Source: Cymodocea nodosa
Taxonomy: Eukaryota; Streptophyta; Magnoliopsida; Alismatales; Cymodoceaceae
Reading direction: 5' to 3'
Assembly (NCBI GenBank): GCA_036874045.1
Contig: CM072347.1
Location: forward strand, 2,234,501 to 2,298,500
Length of the DNA stretch: 64,000 nt
The translations under genes were made by a program, and so were the position numbers. This document shows positions 59,943 to 64,000 of this stretch, in pieces; the stretch's first letter is position 1, and every line of letters begins with the position of its first letter. The notes under the pieces are model-generated. The model made no database searches. It had not been told where the DNA came from and saw only the letters and a program-made list of their open reading frames with translations.

Positions 59943-60052
59943 TGTTCTGCAGACAAGCAAGCACCCACCTCCGATCTGTGTGCGATGACGAGTACCACTC
60001 CTCTGTGTGTGCACTGTTGTGTGAGGAAGCTACTGCCTCTCATGGGGGGGGG

Positions 60053-60060
60053 TATTTATA
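60053..60060 (-). promoter_or_regulatory. TATA box of glycine-rich gene 1
   Basis: On the minus strand TATAAATA is followed by a run of C, 111 bases before the start codon. The same TATAAATACCCCC context is found upstream of paralogue 2, which supports function. Confidence 0.75.
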
Positions 60061-63000
60061 GGGTCTGGCCTTGCATATATATGCTCGTAGAAGACTGTAT
60101 AAATCTCTCAAGGCAACTGCTGGATTCAAACCACTGGCGTGGTGCATTAATTGAAGTAGAAGACTGAGAAAGAAAGCTAGTGGGATTGCATGCATGTGAG
60201 GTGTTGACTTTGCAAATATAAACTAATTGCAAAACCCTAGAATTAGATCACCATCAATGTGTTGTAGACAGTGCTCGTCGACATGTCTTCTTGTTACACA
60301 AGGTTGTATTACGTCCATGTGAGTGTACTCTCGTATCGTGTAAATGGTGTTAAATTTAAAGGTATTAACTAAGTTTTGAATTAAAATTTCATATGGTATT
60401 GAAATAAGTCACATATATAGTCTCGCATCATTTAAGTGGTACGTGTTGAATTTAAACCTGTGTATGTTGATGCCTTCTATTCATTGTCAATTAATTTTGA
60501 ATTATAATTTCAAGTATTTATGCACATCTACTTATAAACATTTATAGACATATATATAAATAAGTTACATGTGAGAGAAAATATTAGATATAGTTTTACT
60601 TCATTTAAGTGCATGAAGGCTGAATCTAAGCTTATCTATACATGTTGATTCCCTTCATTCATTGTGAATTTGTTTTGGATTAGAATTTTACATGATTGAT
60701 TGTTTTGTCAAACAAGTAATAGAAAATATGTTATCAGAAGTAATGCATATATAAATCCTAAATATACAAAAATTCAAGAATAACTTATTGAATCATGTCA
60801 TTGCATAAATGCCTTTAACCTTTAGAAACTTTACTTGTTAACAAAGAAGAGAAAAAAGAGTTTTCATGTGTCTTTGGAATGGCCAAGGATCTTCTTCCTT
60901 CTATCCCTAATTATATCTTCTAATCACCTATTAAGTTAAACACATAGACATGAACAGCCATCCTATATTATGCAAACATGTGAGTGGCTAGCCGTTACAT
61001 AGAAATAGAGATAGGAAATCATCATTTGGAAGCCAAGCATAGCCGTGGTGGTGGTTTTATACATGGTAGGTCTTTTCTCATTTCATAATTAGTATCACTT
61101 GAGAAAGAATTAGCGTTCAGAACCTAATATTTGTTAAATTACCAGTAAGAAAACAGAACGCAATATTATAAGACCCAAATATATTCAACCATGCACATTA
61201 CTATCAATGTAGGACTTTTATAGTCTAACAATTCCCATATATACTTATAAAACTTCTTTCTTAGTCTACAAGTATTCATCAAATTTGAACAAGCATTCGA
61301 TACCCATTTTCCATTAAATTAAGCTCTGGTCCTCATCTTTTCTTAAAGAAATGGCTTGGTCATCAGCGACGAACGAGTCTCTTGTTCAACGACAAGCTCC
61401 ACTGGCAGAAAATAAACCCTAAAGAATGACAGCTGCCGTCTGACAATGGTGTGCATTTCGAACCCCCACAAATGCTAATTACCCCCTCTCCTTGTTATTT
61501 ATGACCAGTGCTTGGTATCATAAAACAACAACCATATGCTCATTAACGTATATCGTGAGTGGTGTTTCTTCACTTACAATAACTGAAATAAATTAAAATC
61601 TTGGCATATGTTTTGGATGTCTTTTTACGGTCAATATTATTTACTCTCAAAGGCAACGGTAATATTGCTAAATTTTTCCTGTGGGATACAAGCTAATAAT
61701 GTTACCCTAGGAGATGATGCAAAAAGAACTCAAAATGAGATATTGGTAGAGACTGAAGTGTGTCAGCTTCTTGTGAAAAAGCTAGATTTTGTCTTAGAGA
61801 CGACTAAGAGATTTGTGCAAGAGGAGCTGTCCTAAACCGACCCTTAGATTTTAAATGAAGCCATAAATTCAAGATGCCAGACAGTAAATTAAGACCATCC
61901 AGCCATCATCAATTCCCTAGACATATCTTGCTTAATTAATCATGCATATGATCTTGTGTGTTCTAATTAATAGCCCTCTTCTCGAGGAGGAGACTTTGAT
62001 CGAGTCTACTTGATGAGATTAATAGCAGACCGTTTCAGACTATAGATAGATAAATAGATAGGCTTCAGCTTCATCACAGTAGACCCTTGTTATTAATTGT
62101 ATCAACTTGTGATGCTTACATACTTGATGTTTTAATTACTTCTGTCTTCTTTAAGATCGATGGCATATTGATTTTACTAGAAAGAACTACTTCGTGCTGT
62201 CAACAACTACTATGGTGCATAATGGCAATGCATGTGTGCACTGAATGATCAATAGCCCTGGAAATGTTGTTATCTTAATCAGACTATGCTCGATCTTAGG
62301 GTTATTTATTTATTTTTTGTTCAAGCCGGTGACTGATGTTGCTTAATGGGTTGATGCATGCTCTTATTTACTTCTGCCCTTAATAAGATCTTCTGTCTTC
62401 TTTTTTAAGCATTGCCATGGTTGTTTGTCAACGCAGCCCTTGTTATATTGTGCGGGAGGGAGAAGAAGGAGGAGGAGGTGTTGATAATGTTTGTATTTAG
62501 ATAAATTTCTATTATTCCAATTAGGGTGCAAACATTGTAAGGTACAAACCTAAGTCATGGTTATACATATATTAATCTCTATATATACATAAGTATCGTT
62601 AAATTTCGTGTCAAAAGAGAATACTGTGCAAAAATCGACCACACCATCTAAAATCGAGCTTTTCTCTGTTGTGTGATTTTAAAAAAATGAATTACAAAGT
62701 ACCATGCAAAGTCAACGAGATTTTGTATATAAAAACTGTTATTTCACATTTGATTAGAAATGATTTTAAGACCATGTAAAAAATCGACAAAAATTAATAT
62801 CTAAAATCCTATCCTCATGTAACTTAAATTTTAAATATTGGTAAACATGCGTAAAACCACTATTATCATAAAAAATAGTCACACTGAAGATTATTGATAA
62901 TCTTACAGACACTAATTTAATGAATTCTATTGCAAAAACAGAAACTACAGTTGTCTGCCATTGATTATCTGCGAATTGAATGAGCGATGACTGACTTCTA

Positions 63001-63302
63001 GTTGTCATGAAAAAGACACAAATTAAAATAAGGTTTTCAAAGGAGAGCAAACCCAAATCACTTGAAAGACTATTAGCATCAAAAACACCACTCTGGCCTT
63101 CAAGTTCTCTTATATGTGAAGAGATTATGCTAACATTTTCGAACATATATACATCTTGGTTACCACCACCATCACATCAAATCCATTCAAATTTCTCTTT
63201 CGACCTTTTAACAAACATATTCTTGGTTACCAGCATACATTGCCAAGAAGAAGCTGTGAAAGCCCCAACCCCACAACTTTACAAAAGCCCTAGACATTGG
63301 TT

Positions 63303-63304
<2 letters not shown>

Positions 63305-63338
<34 letters not shown>
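63305..63338. repeat. (TA)n microsatellite
   Basis: About 17 TA units lie some 300 bases upstream of the TATA box of glycine-rich gene 2. Confidence 0.95.
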
Positions 63339-63339
<1 letters not shown>

Positions 63340-63635
63340 CTTAGGCCGCAGGAAGCCAACAAGTACTACACTTGATGATGTGCATTGTAGCTTCATAAAC
63401 ACTGGTTTCCACTGGGCACTAAATATATTCAACTTGGATCACTAATCTTGAGTTCAAGCCATTAAATTTCTTCTCAAGTACACGTATTTCACAATGTCAA
63501 ACTTTCACAATCAAACATGCAATCTTGGATATTAATTACGTATCCAGAATTATATTAAGCGATATTACAACTGCAGCCTGCACAAGGATCCATGGCAGTG
63601 GACTTATCAAACCATGGCGGTGGACCGCTAGCCCT

Positions 63636-63643
63636 TATAAATA
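63636..63643 (+). promoter_or_regulatory. TATA box of glycine-rich gene 2
   Basis: TATAAATA followed by CCCCC lies 116 bases before the ATG at 63759, matching the paralogue's arrangement at 60053-60060. Confidence 0.75.
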
Positions 63644-63758
63644 CCCCCTCGCAGGCGTATCACAAGCTCTCACACCGGTGCTTGCTCCAGTCCACACACT
63701 CCATTATTATAAGCATTAAGCTTTCTATCTATATAGCAGCTAGTAAAGAAGTTGTGCA

Positions 63759-64000
63759 ATGGCGCCGGCTGGTCGTCCTAACGCCAGGTTTGTCATGGTG
63801 GCGGTGGTGGTCATGCTCTACGTGAGCGTGGCCACTGCTTCCAGGGCGTTGTATGGCATGTACAACAGCGCCAGCGGCGGAGGCGGCGGTGGAGGTGGTG
63901 GCGGTGGACTCGGCGGGTTCGGATCCGGATCCGGGTACGGGTCTGGGTATGGGAATTCCATGGGAATGGGATACCCATACGGCGGCATGTACGGTGGATA
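63759..64000 (+). CDS. Small secreted glycine-rich protein 2 (cut by window end)
   Basis: The first 80 codons are visible, with no stop before the window ends. The signal peptide (FVMVAVVVMLYVSVATAS) is followed by SRALYGMYNSAS, a glycine run, GSGYGSGYGNSMGMGYPYGG and MYGGY, closely matching paralogue 1. The remaining end is probably about ten codons, judged from paralogue 1. Same inferred role: a secreted glycine-rich protein, possibly of the cell wall. Confidence 0.8.
   Translation, partial: MAPAGRPNARFVMVAVVVMLYVSVATASRALYGMYNSASGGGGGGGGGGGLGGFGSGSGYGSGYGNSMGMGYPYGGMYGG

Larger units (their letters stand above)
59943..63758. other. Divergent intergenic region between two glycine-rich genes
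   Basis: These 3.8 kb separate the two divergent paralogues and hold both promoters at the ends. The interior is AT-rich. A short open frame at 61608-61835 is not recognised. A TA microsatellite lies at 63305-63338. Confidence 0.65.

Noticed and set aside
61608-61835. Open frame with a charged helical end between the glycine-rich genes
   Set aside because: Short and isolated, with no homology I recognise. It could be a gene fragment but is not supportable.
62766-63146. Minus-strand frame of 126 codons
   Set aside because: AT-rich, without recognisable motifs, overlapping the promoter side of glycine-rich gene 2.
1-64000. CRISPR arrays, bacterial operons or organellar insertions
   Set aside because: All regular repeats are microsatellites, minisatellites or duplications. 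Genes have spliceosomal introns, and no organellar gene was recognised.

Overview
This window is nuclear DNA from a flowering plant. It holds intron-rich housekeeping genes, long AT-rich introns and intergenic stretches full of decayed transposons, and a few GC-rich coding blocks: the largest subtilase exon, two intronless proline-rich genes and two glycine-rich genes. AT-rich non-coding DNA next to very GC-rich exons, together with a class-I-type starch branching enzyme, suits a monocot. I cannot name the species.

Layout, left to right. (1) 1-17352, + strand: the C-terminal half of VPS8, a subunit of the endosomal CORVET tether, ending in a RING-type zinc finger. Its 5' part lies outside the window. 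Three of its four largest introns hold recognisable repeats: a LINE reverse-transcriptase relic, a G-rich minisatellite beside a 5S-rRNA-headed SINE-like element, and a 1.1-kb terminal-inverted-repeat element. (2) 19681-23670, +: prefoldin subunit 5, with a GC-AG first intron. (3) 26190-29046, -: a membrane-anchored START-domain lipid-transfer protein. (4) 30840-36998, -: COG4, a Golgi tethering subunit in two exons, whose 3.9-kb intron carries two recent tandem duplications and a fold-back element. (5) 36999-41577: a repeat-rich intergenic region. (6) 41578-45168, +: a ten-exon secreted subtilase. (7) 45414-52590, -: a complete 14-exon plastid starch branching enzyme, convergent with the subtilase. 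(8) 54269-58395, -: two tandem intronless paralogues of a proline-rich protein I do not recognise. (9) 59667-64000: two small secreted glycine-rich protein genes, head to head, the second cut by the window end.

The main structural discovery is that the first exon (transit-peptide leader) of the branching enzyme exists twice, at 52522-52590 and 56452-56520. Each copy has the proline-rich gene directly upstream, so a unit of leader exon plus upstream gene was duplicated in tandem. The second leader is the same length, is free of stops and frameshifts, and keeps its splice donor, so it could act as an alternative first exon. The second notable item is a candidate 5S-rRNA-derived SINE at 11525-12191, with a 5'-truncated relative at 38962-39202.

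The genes do not form a pathway. VPS8 and COG4 both tether vesicles and the START protein probably handles lipids, but their neighbourhood looks incidental. All exon boundaries were read by eye from splice signals, reading-frame continuity and remembered family sequence, without transcript evidence.
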